The translations under genes and the position numbers were made by a program. From assembly GCA_037444005.1 (NCBI GenBank), contig JBBING010000027.1, positions 1-25,957 on the forward strand: 25,957 nucleotides of DNA, read 5' to 3'. This document shows positions 14,100 to 23,497 of this stretch, in pieces. This stretch comes from DATLZC01 sp037444005 (GTDB taxonomy: Bacteria > Chloroflexota > Dehalococcoidia > DSTF01 > JACRBR01). The stretch's first letter is position 1; every line of letters begins with the position of its first letter. The notes below the pieces were generated by a model. It ran no database searches. It was not told the origin of the DNA and was given only the letters and a program-made list of their open reading frames with translations.

Positions 14100-15371
14100 T
14101 CACGTTCCCGCCTGCCAGCTTCGCAGATATTGCTCCTGCTCGTGCGTGAGCGTATCGATGCGGGCGCCCATGGCCGCGAGCTTGAGCCGGGCGATCTCCT
14201 CGTCGATCTCGCGCGGGACAGAGTGCACGCCCAGCGGGAGCTTGCCTTCGGAACGGACGACGTATTCCACCGCGAGCGCCTGGTTGGCGAAGCTCATGTC
14301 CATCACGCTGGCCGGATGGCCTTCCGCCGCCGCCAGGTTGATGAGCCGCCCTTCGCCGAGCAGGTAGATGCGCCGACCGTCCGCCAGGCGGTACTCGTCG
14401 ACGAACGGCCGCACCCGGCGTTTCGCTTCGGCCATCGCCTCAAGCGCCGCGATGTTGATCTCGTCGTTGAAGTGGCCGCTGTTGGCGACGATGGCGCCGT
14501 CCTTCATCGCCTCGAGATGCTGGCGGTCGATGACGTTCACATCGCCGGTCAGCGTGATGAAGATGTCGCCCACCGCGGCGGCCTCCGCCATGGGCATCAC
14601 CCGGAAGCCGTCCATCAAGGCCTCGAGGGCCCGGATGGGGTGCACCTCCGTGACGATGACCTGCGCGCCGAGGCCGCGTGCGCGGTTCGCGACGCCCCGC
14701 CCGCACCAGCCGTATCCCGCGACGACCACCTGCTTGCCGGCCCAGAGGATGTTCGTGGCGCGAGTGATCCCGTCGATGGTGCTCTGGCCTGTGCCGTAGC
14801 GGTTGTCGAACAGGTGCTTGGTGTCCGCCTCGTTGACGGCGATGATGGGGTACTTCAGGGCGCCGTCGGCCGCCATCGCCCGCAGACGGATCACACCGGT
14901 CGTCGTCTCCTCGGTGCCGCCGATGACGTTCGCGAGCAGGTCCGTTCGCTCGCGGTGGAGCGTCGCCACCAGATCGGCGCCGTCGTCCATCGTCACCTGC
15001 GGCTGTGTGTCGAGCACCTGATGGATGTGACGGTAGTAGGTCTCGTTGTCCTCCCCTTTGATGGCGAAGGTGGGAATGCCGTAGACGCCCACCAGCGCCG
15101 CGGCGACGTCGTCCTGCGTGCTCAGCGGGTTGGAGGCGCAGAGGGCGATCTGGGCGCCCCCGTCGCGCAGGGCGAGCATGAGGTTCGCCGTTTCCGTGGT
15201 GACGTGGAGGCAGGCGCCGATGCGCACTCCCTCCAGCGGGCGCTCCTTCTGGAATCGCTCGCGAATCTGGCGGACCACCGGCATCTCGCGCGCCGCCCAC
15301 TCGATGCGGCGGATACCTTCTTCGGCCAGCGCCGGATTCTTGATGTCTCCCCCGACGGATTGGGTGGTCAT
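14100..15371 (-). CDS. ahcY: S-adenosylhomocysteine hydrolase (short form)
   Basis: A 423-residue NAD-dependent enzyme that splits S-adenosylhomocysteine, the inhibitor left by SAM methyltransferases, into homocysteine and adenosine. Typical pieces are HVTTETANL, ASNPLSTQDDVAAAL, GGTEETTTGV, the NEADTKHLFDNRYGTGQS core and the NAD site GYGWCGRGVANRARGLGA. It lacks the extra insert of eukaryote-type enzymes and ends in SWQAGT like the shorter bacterial/archaeal form. The ATG at 15371 has AAAGGA at a rather long distance (about 13 bases). It follows the GNAT gene by 28 bases and precedes metK in the same operon. Confidence 0.97.
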   Translation of the reverse strand: MTTQSVGGDIKNPALAEEGIRRIEWAAREMPVVRQIRERFQKERPLEGVRIGACLHVTTETANLMLALRDGGAQIALCASNPLSTQDDVAAALVGVYGIPTFAIKGEDNETYYRHIHQVLDTQPQVTMDDGADLVATLHRERTDLLANVIGGTEETTTGVIRLRAMAADGALKYPIIAVNEADTKHLFDNRYGTGQSTIDGITRATNILWAGKQVVVAGYGWCGRGVANRARGLGAQVIVTEVHPIRALEALMDGFRVMPMAEAAAVGDIFITLTGDVNVIDRQHLEAMKDGAIVANSGHFNDEINIAALEAMAEAKRRVRPFVDEYRLADGRRIYLLGEGRLINLAAAEGHPASVMDMSFANQALAVEYVVRSEGKLPLGVHSVPREIDEEIARLKLAAMGARIDTLTHEQEQYLRSWQAGT

Positions 15372-15399
15372 GTTCGAATTCGCGTCCTTTCTGTGATGC

Positions 15400-16317
15400 T
15401 CACGTTTCGATGGGCAACCGTACGCGGGCGAGCTCCGCGCCGTACCGCCGGCCGCGGGCCTGCGCGACGAGCCGGGCGATAGCTGGCCCAACGCCCAGCC
15501 ACGAACGACGCAACGCGCTTCCCTCGATGAGGCGGTGCGCCTCCTGGAAGCCCAGCGAACGATACGCCGCCACCGCGGGCGTGTTCGCCGGATCGACGCT
15601 GAGGACGACCTCCCGGCAGCGCTTGAGCACAGCTTCGGTGACGGCGCTGGTCGTCGCCTTCGCGAGCCCCTGGTTTCGGTACGCGGGGTGGGTGTAGACG
15701 TTGCCCACCACCGCGATCCCCTGCTCCGGCGAGACGACATGCGTCCCGGCCACGGCGACGAGATGGGGGCCGTCGAAGGCGCCGTAGTAGACGCCGGACT
15801 CGATGTGCTCGCGAAGGTAGAAGGCAGGCGCGCCGTCGGTCCGGTACAGACGGTTCACGAGGCGCACGTCGGCGCCCCGGAGGCGGCGCACCGCGCCCGG
15901 GAAGCGCCGGAACGTGGCCGGGGTCACCGTCATGCGCAGCATCACCTGGCGTTGCGTGAGGATAAAGAACCGCTCGACGGTCGAGAGGTGGTGCGGCTCG
16001 CAGGTGATGAACGTCTGGCGCGGCCCGGGATGCAGGGACAGGAGCGCCTGTACCGCCGACGCTTCACCCAGCACGAAAAGGGCGTTCCCCAGGCCCCCGC
16101 GCGAGTGCAGCAACACCCCCCAACCTGCCTCGCCACGAGCGTGCCACCACCGGGACAGCGGGAACAGCAGCGGCTCGAGCTGGCCGAGGGCGTAGGCCGC
16201 GTACGCCCGGCGCGGCTCGAGCAACCACCGGATCTCATCGCGGTCGGTCAGCGGCCGGACGAGGAACTCGACTTCCCGCGTTCGCGAGACGACCCTCCCT
16301 CCTGTCGTCTCAGCCAT
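15400..16317 (-). CDS. GNAT-family N-acetyltransferase
   Basis: A 305-residue protein whose C-terminal half is a GNAT fold. Strand 4 GNVYTHPAYR leads to the acetyl-CoA pyrophosphate loop RNQGLA (214-219), followed by VLSVDPANTPAVAAYRSLGF. The N-terminal half (about 17-140) looks like a degenerate second GNAT-type domain, a layout seen in FR47/GCN5-like proteins. The substrate is unknown. The ATG at 16317 overlaps the end of mtnP by 8 bases, so it is translationally coupled into the SAM-cycle operon. The expected enzymes of that pathway do not include an acetyltransferase, so its place there is unexplained. Confidence 0.88.
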   Translation of the reverse strand: MAETTGGRVVSRTREVEFLVRPLTDRDEIRWLLEPRRAYAAYALGQLEPLLFPLSRWWHARGEAGWGVLLHSRGGLGNALFVLGEASAVQALLSLHPGPRQTFITCEPHHLSTVERFFILTQRQVMLRMTVTPATFRRFPGAVRRLRGADVRLVNRLYRTDGAPAFYLREHIESGVYYGAFDGPHLVAVAGTHVVSPEQGIAVVGNVYTHPAYRNQGLAKATTSAVTEAVLKRCREVVLSVDPANTPAVAAYRSLGFQEAHRLIEGSALRRSWLGVGPAIARLVAQARGRRYGAELARVRLPIET

Positions 16318-17211
16318 GGCTCGCCTCCGTGGTGGGCTGCTCAGCCTTCGTGAGGTACTTCCCGATGATGGGCTCGAGCGCGCGTCGCGTCTCTTCCGGG
16401 ACGATGTCGAGTGGCGTCACGATTGCCGTCGCGAGGGCATCTCCACACGAGCAGGCGCGCTCCCGGGGGAGCCGCCGCGCGAGCTCGCGCACCACCCGCT
16501 TCGACGCGTCGACGTTGGCGCGCAGGTTCCCGAGGATGAGGTCCGCGGAGACCCGCTCGTGACCCTCGTGCCAGGTGTCGTAATCGGTGATGCAGGCGAG
16601 GGTGACGTAACAGATCTCGGCTTCGCGGGCGAGCTTCGCCTCGGGCAGCGCCGTCATTCCGATGAGGTCGGCGTTCCACGAACGGTACAGGAGCGACTCC
16701 GCTTTCGTGGAAAACGCCGGCCCCTCCATGACCACGAAGGTTCCTCCCCGGTGCACGACGGCGCCTGCGGCCGAAGCGGCGGCGGCCAGCGTCTCGCGGA
16801 GCTGTGGACAGAACGGCTCGTCGAACGCGATGTGCGCCACGAGACCGCCCCCGAAGAAGGTCGAGCGCCGGTTGCGCGTCCGGTCGATGAGCTGATCGGG
16901 GACGACCATGTGCAGCGGCTCGATATCGGTCCGCAGGCTCCCGGCAGCGCTCACGGACACGATGCGCTCGACGCCGAGCGACTTGAGCGCCCAGATGTTG
17001 GCCTGCGCCGGGATTTCGCTCGGGAGGATGCGGTGCCCTACGCCGTGCCGCGGGAGAAACGCCGTGCGCACTCCCTCCAGCGTGCCGATGACGATGGCGT
17101 CGGAGGGGTCGCCGAACGGCGTGCTCACCCTCACCTCGGTCACGTCGGTCAGGCCCTCCATCTGGTAGAAGCCGGAACCGCCGATGATGGCGAGCGTGGG
17201 GCGGTCCGCGT

Positions 17212-17215
<4 letters not shown>
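16310..17215 (-). CDS. mtnP: S-methyl-5'-thioadenosine phosphorylase
   Basis: A 301-residue phosphorylase splitting methylthioadenosine, a by-product of polyamine synthesis and other SAM reactions, into adenine and methylthioribose-1-phosphate. The phosphate loop GGSGFY (12-17), LPRHGVGH, the MEGPAFSTKAE block (163-173) and TDYDTWHE are present. D211 and D213 are the adenine-recognising aspartates that separate MTA phosphorylases from guanosine/inosine phosphorylases. The ATG at 17215 overlaps the mtnA stop by 4 bases. The product is the substrate of the neighbouring mtnA. Confidence 0.96.
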
Positions 17216-18297
<1,082 letters not shown>

Positions 18298-18343
18298 ATG
18301 CCTGATGCCGGAGGCGAGCCTTCGGGGCGGGCGTCCGGGCAAC

Positions 18344-18372
18344 AAAAAACTTCTCGTGTGGTGCGAGAAGTT
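18344..18372 (-). terminator. Intrinsic terminator of the SAM riboswitch
   Basis: On the minus strand AACTTCTCG (18364-18372) pairs with CGAGAAGTT (18348-18356) across a 7-base loop and runs into TTTTTTG. It lies directly after the aptamer. The 3' strand of aptamer helix P1 (GATGAGAG) can pair about 6 bases with CUUCUCG of the terminator. This gives the expected choice: with SAM bound, P1 forms and the terminator stops transcription. Confidence 0.93.
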
Positions 18373-18383
18373 CTCCTACTCGT

Positions 18384-18494
18384 CTCTCATCTTTCCCGCC
18401 CGAAGGCGGGTCGGACTTGGCACCTGGTCCTTCCGCGGGAAGGACTGGTTGCCGGGCTTCGTAGGGCCGATCCCTCCACCACTCTTGATAAGAG
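18384..18494 (-). ncRNA. SAM-I (S-box) riboswitch aptamer
   Basis: The minus strand shows the full S-box pattern. P1 is CTCTTATC paired with GATGAGAG (8 pairs, one G-U). The conserved core runs AAGAGTGGTGGAGGGA, then GGCCC, GAAGCCCGGCAACC, the GGTGCCAAGTCC segment and a closing GC-rich hairpin around CTTCGG. The promoter (18519-18548) lies just upstream and the terminator just downstream. It should switch off mtnA-mtnP-GNAT-ahcY-metK when SAM is plentiful. Confidence 0.97.
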
Positions 18495-18518
18495 CGCCCC
18501 GTATTCAGTTGTGGCCGT

Positions 18519-18548
18519 ATTCTATCGGCCGCCGCGCCCGCGGGTCAA
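18519..18548 (-). promoter_or_regulatory. Promoter of the SAM-riboswitch operon
   Basis: Minus-strand TTGACC (18543-18548), an 18-base spacer and TAGAAT (18519-18524). The start near 18512 falls about 18 bases before the aptamer helix P1. Confidence 0.75.
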
Positions 18549-18564
18549 ACCGCGCGAACCCAAT

Positions 18565-19362
18565 TCAGTACCGCCCCTCGTTGTCGTCTGGGTGCGGGGT
18601 CGGCGTGGGGGCGAGCTTCGCGCGCGCCAGCCCGGCCGGCATACACGGCAACTCCAACAGCTCCACCAGGTCGTCGATGGCATAGTCCGCGTCCTGCGTC
18701 GTCCGGCGACGGTCTCCGTTGCGTTTGAGGACCGCCCTCATCCCGACGCGTTTCGCTCCCTGCACGTCGATCTCGGGCATGTCGCCGACCATGATGGCCT
18801 CCCCAGGCGACGCGCCGAGCGCGTCGAGAGCGCGCGCGAAGATGACGGGATGCGGCTTGCTGTGTCCGACGTCGTGAGACACGAGGATGGCGTCGAACCA
18901 CTCACGTAGGCGGAACGCCTCGAGGTCGGGGAGAAGGAGGCCGACCGGATACGGCTGGTTGGTGACGAGCGCGAGCCGTAGCCCGGCGTCGCGGAGCGCC
19001 CGGAGGACGTCCGTCGTGTCCGGGAAGAGCTGGGCGTACTCTGCGAACGGGAGCCGGCCCGCGTTCCAGAACAGCCGCGCTTGCGCGTCCGTGAGCTCCA
19101 CGCCGCGGTCGGCGAAGGCCCCGCGCACAATAAAGGGGCAATCGACGTTCCGCCCCTCGAACATGCCGATCTCCCACGCGGTTTCGACGGCGGCCATGAG
19201 GTCCCGGCACAGGGCCCGCAGGTCCAGGTCGACGCCCCAGGCGCGCGCGAGCGGCGCTCCCCGTTCGGCGAGATGCGCGGCGTAGTCATCCCGCGTGAAG
19301 ACGCGCGTCGAGAAGATGAGCGTGCCGTGCAGGTCGAAGAGGACGGCCCGAAGGCGCGTCAC
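18565..19362 (-). CDS. HAD-superfamily hydrolase
   Basis: A 265-residue HAD-fold phosphatase-type protein. Motif I is FDLHGTL with nucleophile D10, but the usual second Asp is His (H12). Motif II is VTNQPYP (T134), motif III K169 in GHSKPHP, and motif IV GDMPEID (D194, D199). A helical cap lies between motifs I and II. The tail after about residue 245 is Pro/Thr-rich. The substrate is unknown. The GTG start overlaps the stop of the beta-lactamase-like gene by 4 bases (GTGA). It precedes the SAM riboswitch but belongs to the unit upstream of it; a role as a salvage phosphatase (MtnC/MtnX-like) cannot be excluded or supported. Confidence 0.9.
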   Translation of the reverse strand: MTRLRAVLFDLHGTLIFSTRVFTRDDYAAHLAERGAPLARAWGVDLDLRALCRDLMAAVETAWEIGMFEGRNVDCPFIVRGAFADRGVELTDAQARLFWNAGRLPFAEYAQLFPDTTDVLRALRDAGLRLALVTNQPYPVGLLLPDLEAFRLREWFDAILVSHDVGHSKPHPVIFARALDALGASPGEAIMVGDMPEIDVQGAKRVGMRAVLKRNGDRRRTTQDADYAIDDLVELLELPCMPAGLARAKLAPTPTPHPDDNEGRY

Positions 19363-20444
19363 GGGCGTGCCCCTTCGGCCGGGAAGCGCTCGGCGAAGTA
19401 GTCGTAGACGATGCGCGAGATGTCGGCGATGACGGCGGCGGCGTCGCTTTCGAAGCCGCCGTCGGTCAGGACGGCGATCACGTAGGGTCCGCTCGGGGCG
19501 AACACGACCCCCGCGTCGTGCGTGGCGTTGTGCCAGAGGCCGGTCTTGTGGGCGACGACGACGTCATCGGGCAGGCCGGCGGTAATCCCGAAGTCGAAGG
19601 TTTCGGAGCTCAGCAGGTTCAGCATCTGCTGACTGGCCTCGGGGCTCACGGCCTCGCCTCGGGCGATGGCCTCCATCAGCAGCGCTTGGTCGGCCGCGGT
19701 CGTGGGCAGATCGTCGGTAAGAAGGGCAGTGTGGCGGGCGCCGAGCTGCTCGAGCGCGGCGTTGACGAAGCGCGGGCCGACCCGATCCTGCACGAGCACG
19801 GCAGCGACGTTGTCGCTGACAGCCATCATGGCCCGTAGCGCTTCTTCCAGCGTGACCCTCTGGCATCGGCGGAGCGCGCGGGGCCCGAGGTCGAACCCGT
19901 CGTAGTAGTCGCTCACGACGTAGGTCTCGCCGAAATCGAGCAAGCCGGCGTCGCGCTGATGGAACGCCTCCAACATGACCGGGACCTTGAACAGGCTCGC
20001 AGCGTAGAACACGCGGTCGGCGTCGATGGCGACGCCCACACCGTCGTCCAGCCGCTTGACGACGACGGCGTAGGCGCCTTCCTCCTGTTGCGCCAGTCGC
20101 GCTCGAATGTGGCCTTCGAGCTGCGGGTCGGGCGTGAGGGCGAGGGGCGCGAACGTTGGCAACGGTGGAACCTCATCGGCGGTGGGCGTGAGCCGTGGCG
20201 ATGCGCCAGCCGTAGGCGTGGCGTCCACGAACGGGCTGGGGCAACTCACGTCGGGTTCCGGGGTCGGCGCGTCGGTCTGCGCCTCTAGCGTCGGAATGGG
20301 CGACGGCGCGGGGCGCTCGCGCTGCGGCGACGTCGAGGGGGTCGGCGCCGACGGCTCAGCGGCGACGGCGCAGCCTGCGAGGAACATCGCCGCGACAAGC
20401 CAGAGCGCGTACGTTCGAGACAGGGAACCCTCCCCGCCCGCCAC
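19359..20444 (-). CDS. Class A beta-lactamase-like serine hydrolase, lipoprotein
   Basis: A 361-residue exported protein. A signal segment (ALWLVAAMFLAGC) ends in an LAGC lipobox, so it is probably lipid-anchored outside the membrane. A Pro/Thr/Ser-rich linker of about 80 residues follows, then a penicillin-recognising domain with SLFK (S150, K153), SDN (210-212) and KTG (300-302). The Glu of the omega loop (ExxLN, Glu166) is not recognisable; the region reads LLTDDLPTTAADQ. It may therefore be a penicillin-binding or esterase-type member rather than an efficient beta-lactamase. The GTG at 20444 lies 7 bases after the -10, suggesting a leaderless start. A CTG at 20423 with GGGGAGGG upstream is an alternative giving 354 residues. 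It is coupled to the HAD gene. Confidence 0.87.
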   Translation of the reverse strand: MAGGEGSLSRTYALWLVAAMFLAGCAVAAEPSAPTPSTSPQRERPAPSPIPTLEAQTDAPTPEPDVSCPSPFVDATPTAGASPRLTPTADEVPPLPTFAPLALTPDPQLEGHIRARLAQQEEGAYAVVVKRLDDGVGVAIDADRVFYAASLFKVPVMLEAFHQRDAGLLDFGETYVVSDYYDGFDLGPRALRRCQRVTLEEALRAMMAVSDNVAAVLVQDRVGPRFVNAALEQLGARHTALLTDDLPTTAADQALLMEAIARGEAVSPEASQQMLNLLSSETFDFGITAGLPDDVVVAHKTGLWHNATHDAGVVFAPSGPYVIAVLTDGGFESDAAAVIADISRIVYDYFAERFPAEGARP

Positions 20445-20451
20445 CGGGGCG

Positions 20452-20460
20452 ATTGTAGCA
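20452..20460 (-). promoter_or_regulatory. Extended -10 promoter of the beta-lactamase-like gene
   Basis: Minus-strand TGCTACAAT (TACAAT at 20452-20457) in the 47-base gap after cinA. Seven bases separate it from the GTG at 20444, so the transcript would begin at or next to the start codon. No clear -35. Confidence 0.6.
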
Positions 20461-20491
20461 GGAGGCGTCGCTCCGTGGCGACGGCGGCGCC

Positions 20492-21742
20492 TCACACCAG
20501 CGCCTGCGGGGTCGATTCGATGAGGATGCGCCGGAGCAGCGTGAGGGCCGTCGTGGCTGCCCGCCGTTTGATGGCCTCGCGGCTCTGCGCGAAGGTGTAG
20601 CTCACGCTCTGGGGCGGCGCGAACGGCGCGTCGACGGCGACGTGCACCGTGCCCACGGGCTTGTCCTCCTGCGGATCGGGGCCCGCCACGCCCGTGATGC
20701 CGACGCCGACGTCCGCGCCGAGGAACTCCCGCGCGGCGCGGGCCATGTCTCGCGCGCATTCGGCGCTGATGACGCCGTGCTCCGCGATGATCTCGGGACG
20801 GACACCCCAGCGGAGTTTGAGCTCCGTCTGGTAGGCCACGAGGCCGCCGCGAAAGTAGTGCGACGCGCCGGGAACGTTCGTGATGAGGTCGGAGAGGAGG
20901 CCCCCGGTGCACGACTCCATGACGCCCAGGGTGAGCTTTCGCTGGCGCAGCAGGTCGCCGACAACGCCTTCGAACGTGTCGTCGTCTGCGCCCCAGATGA
21001 ACGTTCCCAGGATGCGGCGCGCCTCCGCTTCGACGGGGCGGATGAGCCGCCAGGCCTCCTCCTCGTTCGGCGCCTTCGCCGCGATGCGCACGTGGACGCC
21101 GTCGGGGCGGGCGTAGACGCCGATCGTCGGATTGGTGGACTTGAGCAGCGGACTGATGAGCTCGTCCACGTGACCCTCGCCGAGGCCGGCGGTTTTCAGC
21201 GTCCGGGTCACGAGCACACCGCCTCCGCTCCGCTTGCGCAGCTCCGGCTCGACCTCGACGTCCCACATGCGGGTCATCTCCACCGGCGGGCCGGGCAGCG
21301 CGATGACGATCTTGTCTCCCTTCTCCACCCACCAGCCCGGCGCCGTCCCGCGGGGGTTGGGGATGAACCGGCCCGACGGGATGATGGCCGCCTGCTTGAC
21401 GTTGCGCTCGGGCATCGGCACGCCCCGCCGGGCGAAGAACTCCCGCAGGCGCCGCTCTTCATCCGGGTCGATCCTGAGCTCCTCGCCCAGCACGGCCGCG
21501 ATAGCTTCTCGCGTGAGGTCGTCCTCCGTCGGCCCGAGTCCGCCGGTCGTGATGACCACGTCGGCGCGCTCGAGGGAGAGACGGAGGACGTCGCTGATGC
21601 GGGCGAGGTTATCGCCCACGGTGGCGGTGAAGTAGACGTCGATGCCCAGGGCGGGAAGCCGGGAGGCGATGTAGCGGCTGTTGGTGTCGACGATTTCGCC
21701 CAGGAGGATCTCGGTGCCGATGGCGATGATCTCGGCCTTCAC
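20492..21742 (-). CDS. cinA: CinA-family protein (COG1058 domain plus NMN deamidase domain)
   Basis: A 416-residue two-domain protein. The N-terminal MoCF-like domain begins with AEIIAIGTEILLGEIVDTNS and carries TTGGLGPTEDDLTREA and ALPGPPVEM; in studied homologues it hydrolyses ADP-ribose. The C-terminal PncC-like domain (about 255-416) has GVMESCTGGLLSDLITNVPGAS and GITGVAGPDPQEDKPVGTVHVA. It deamidates nicotinamide mononucleotide, with the Ser in ESCTGG and a nearby Lys/Arg as key residues. The full-length form suggests NAD recycling and metabolite repair. The GTG start at 21742 lacks a ribosome-binding site and lies 7 bases after a -10, so it is probably leaderless. Confidence 0.97.
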   Translation of the reverse strand: MKAEIIAIGTEILLGEIVDTNSRYIASRLPALGIDVYFTATVGDNLARISDVLRLSLERADVVITTGGLGPTEDDLTREAIAAVLGEELRIDPDEERRLREFFARRGVPMPERNVKQAAIIPSGRFIPNPRGTAPGWWVEKGDKIVIALPGPPVEMTRMWDVEVEPELRKRSGGGVLVTRTLKTAGLGEGHVDELISPLLKSTNPTIGVYARPDGVHVRIAAKAPNEEEAWRLIRPVEAEARRILGTFIWGADDDTFEGVVGDLLRQRKLTLGVMESCTGGLLSDLITNVPGASHYFRGGLVAYQTELKLRWGVRPEIIAEHGVISAECARDMARAAREFLGADVGVGITGVAGPDPQEDKPVGTVHVAVDAPFAPPQSVSYTFAQSREAIKRRAATTALTLLRRILIESTPQALV

Positions 21743-21749
21743 GGGCGAG

Positions 21750-21779
21750 AGCGTACGCGCGGGCTCGCGCGGGGGTCAA
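21750..21779 (-). promoter_or_regulatory. Promoter of cinA
   Basis: Minus-strand TTGACC (21774-21779), an 18-base spacer and TACGCT (21750-21755), in the gap between the membrane-protein gene and cinA. The -35 and spacer match the promoter of the SAM operon. Only seven bases separate the -10 from the GTG start codon. Confidence 0.6.
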
Positions 21780-21798
21780 GCGCGGGAGGCGGGCCCGC

Positions 21799-23334
21799 TC
21801 ACGGCACGAACGGCGGATACGAGGTGGCCTCGATGGGCAGCTCGCCCGGGAAGGGCGGCCGCAAACCGCCGTCCCGGTACATGAGGACGATCTCGTTGGG
21901 GAGGAGCTCGGGGTGACGCTCGACGAAGTCGGGGCCGTCCATCGCCTGGACGGTGGCGTCTCCGTACAGGAGCTTGCCCACCGAAGGGAGCCAGGCCCAC
22001 TGCCACAGGGGATCCGACCATAGGCCGTCGAGCACGTAGATGGTGGTTCCGGGCGGCACGTCCGGGTACATCGCCTTGAGGTCGCGCATCAGGAGGTCCC
22101 AGCGCTCGTTGCGGCCGCCGATCTCGCGGTTGTGCTCGAACGTCTGGTGTCCGTAGAAGCCGATGAGCGCGGCGGCGAACACGAGGCCGGCGAGGGCCGC
22201 GCCCGGGCGGAACCAGCGCGACGCCGCGTCGAACGCGGGCAGGAGGAGGCTCGCGCCGGCGAGCAGGAAGAAGGGCGCGGCGGCGTAGGTGTAGCGAGAC
22301 GCGGTCCAGACCTCCACCGGCGTGTACGGCAGGAGCGCCAGCAGGAGCGAGACGGCGCCCAGCCGCGCCCACTCGGGCCCGCGGACCCACGCCGTCGCGG
22401 CCGCCACCAGGACAACCGATCCCAGCGTCCAGTGAAGGACGCCGGCGTGCCAGTCGATGTTGCCCGTGGGCAGCGCGAGCCAGGAGAGGTAGATCCACAG
22501 GTTGCGGGCCTGGTGGAATCCCCACGACATCCCGTCGCCGTCGAACTTGAGGTTCGGGCACGAGCAGGACTGGTAGTAGGCGAAGAAGCCCCAGAAATAG
22601 AGCGCGAAGGGCAGCGAGACCGCAGCCAGCTTCCAGACGGAGATCGGCCGCGGCGCGTAGAGCAGGTAGACGAGACAGACCGCCGGCGCGAAGACGACCG
22701 AGCCCTCGTTCGCCATGAACATGAGGGCGAAGGCGGCGAGGCTCGCGAGGTAGAGCCCGTGCCGACGGGCGCCGCCGGCCGCGTACGCGTGCATGAAGAG
22801 CATCGACGCGAACACGAGCCCGGTCGCCAGCACATGGGGCAGGGCGGTGATGTACGTGACCGTGTCGAAATGGGCGCCGTGAATGGCGAACCCTGCGGCC
22901 ACGAACGCGGCCGCGCCTCGTCGTCCCGTGAGCCGCGCGACCAGCGCGTACAGCAGGGCCACCGAAGCCGTGTGGGCCGCGAGGTTCACGGAGCGGAACA
23001 CCAGCGGGTTCATGCCCGCGAGGCGGAACTCGGTCCAGTAGACGAGATGGGTGAGGGGACGCCAGCTCGGCGTGATGTCGCGCATCCGGAGGACGTCGGC
23101 GAACCAGGGGCCGAACGGCTTCGTGGCGATGTCGGCGATGACGACGAGGTCGTCGCCGCCGAAGTAGTATCCCAGCGTCGGGAGGTGCAGTGCCAGAGCG
23201 AGCGCGACGGCGGCGAGCGCGCCCCAGTGACGGAGAACGAACGTCCCGGCTCGCGAGGCCAGGGTCGCAGTCGATGCGGCGGCGCGTCCCTCGTCGGTGT
23301 AGGACCGGGGAAGCGCGACGGCCGGACTGGTCAT
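21799..23334 (-). CDS. Polytopic membrane protein, GT-C glycosyltransferase-like
   Basis: A 511-residue inner-membrane protein with about ten or more hydrophobic helices and a soluble C-terminal part (about 400-511). After the first helix (38-58) comes GGDDLVVI (D61-D62) in the first external loop, followed by SWRPLTHLVYW (90-100). An acidic pair after helix 1 and a W-R-P-L motif are typical of GT-C transferases that use lipid-linked sugars (PMT/TMTC/ArnT-like). The sugar and acceptor are unknown. The ATG at 23334 has AGGAG about 10 bases upstream. It is divergent from the tautomerase gene. Confidence 0.78.
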   Translation of the reverse strand: MTSPAVALPRSYTDEGRAAASTATLASRAGTFVLRHWGALAAVALALALHLPTLGYYFGGDDLVVIADIATKPFGPWFADVLRMRDITPSWRPLTHLVYWTEFRLAGMNPLVFRSVNLAAHTASVALLYALVARLTGRRGAAAFVAAGFAIHGAHFDTVTYITALPHVLATGLVFASMLFMHAYAAGGARRHGLYLASLAAFALMFMANEGSVVFAPAVCLVYLLYAPRPISVWKLAAVSLPFALYFWGFFAYYQSCSCPNLKFDGDGMSWGFHQARNLWIYLSWLALPTGNIDWHAGVLHWTLGSVVLVAAATAWVRGPEWARLGAVSLLLALLPYTPVEVWTASRYTYAAAPFFLLAGASLLLPAFDAASRWFRPGAALAGLVFAAALIGFYGHQTFEHNREIGGRNERWDLLMRDLKAMYPDVPPGTTIYVLDGLWSDPLWQWAWLPSVGKLLYGDATVQAMDGPDFVERHPELLPNEIVLMYRDGGLRPPFPGELPIEATSYPPFVP

Positions 23335-23380
23335 CGGCGATGGCGCTCCTGGCGGGGGAGCTGGCGTTCCGACGGCCTTT

Positions 23381-23386
23381 ATGATA
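23381..23386 (-). promoter_or_regulatory. -10 element for the membrane-protein gene
   Basis: Minus-strand TATCAT at 23381-23386 in the divergent gap, about 45 bases before the ATG at 23334. No good -35 was found. A plus-strand TACTAT (23417-23422) could serve the divergent tautomerase gene. Confidence 0.4.
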
Positions 23387-23497
23387 GGCGGAATCGGAGG
23401 GTTTCGGCTAGGTTCGTACTATCGCGCATAGGGCCTGCCGTCGCGATGATGCTGGCCCGGCGCCATACGCAGCTTCAGCGACACAGGAGGTGGAGTC

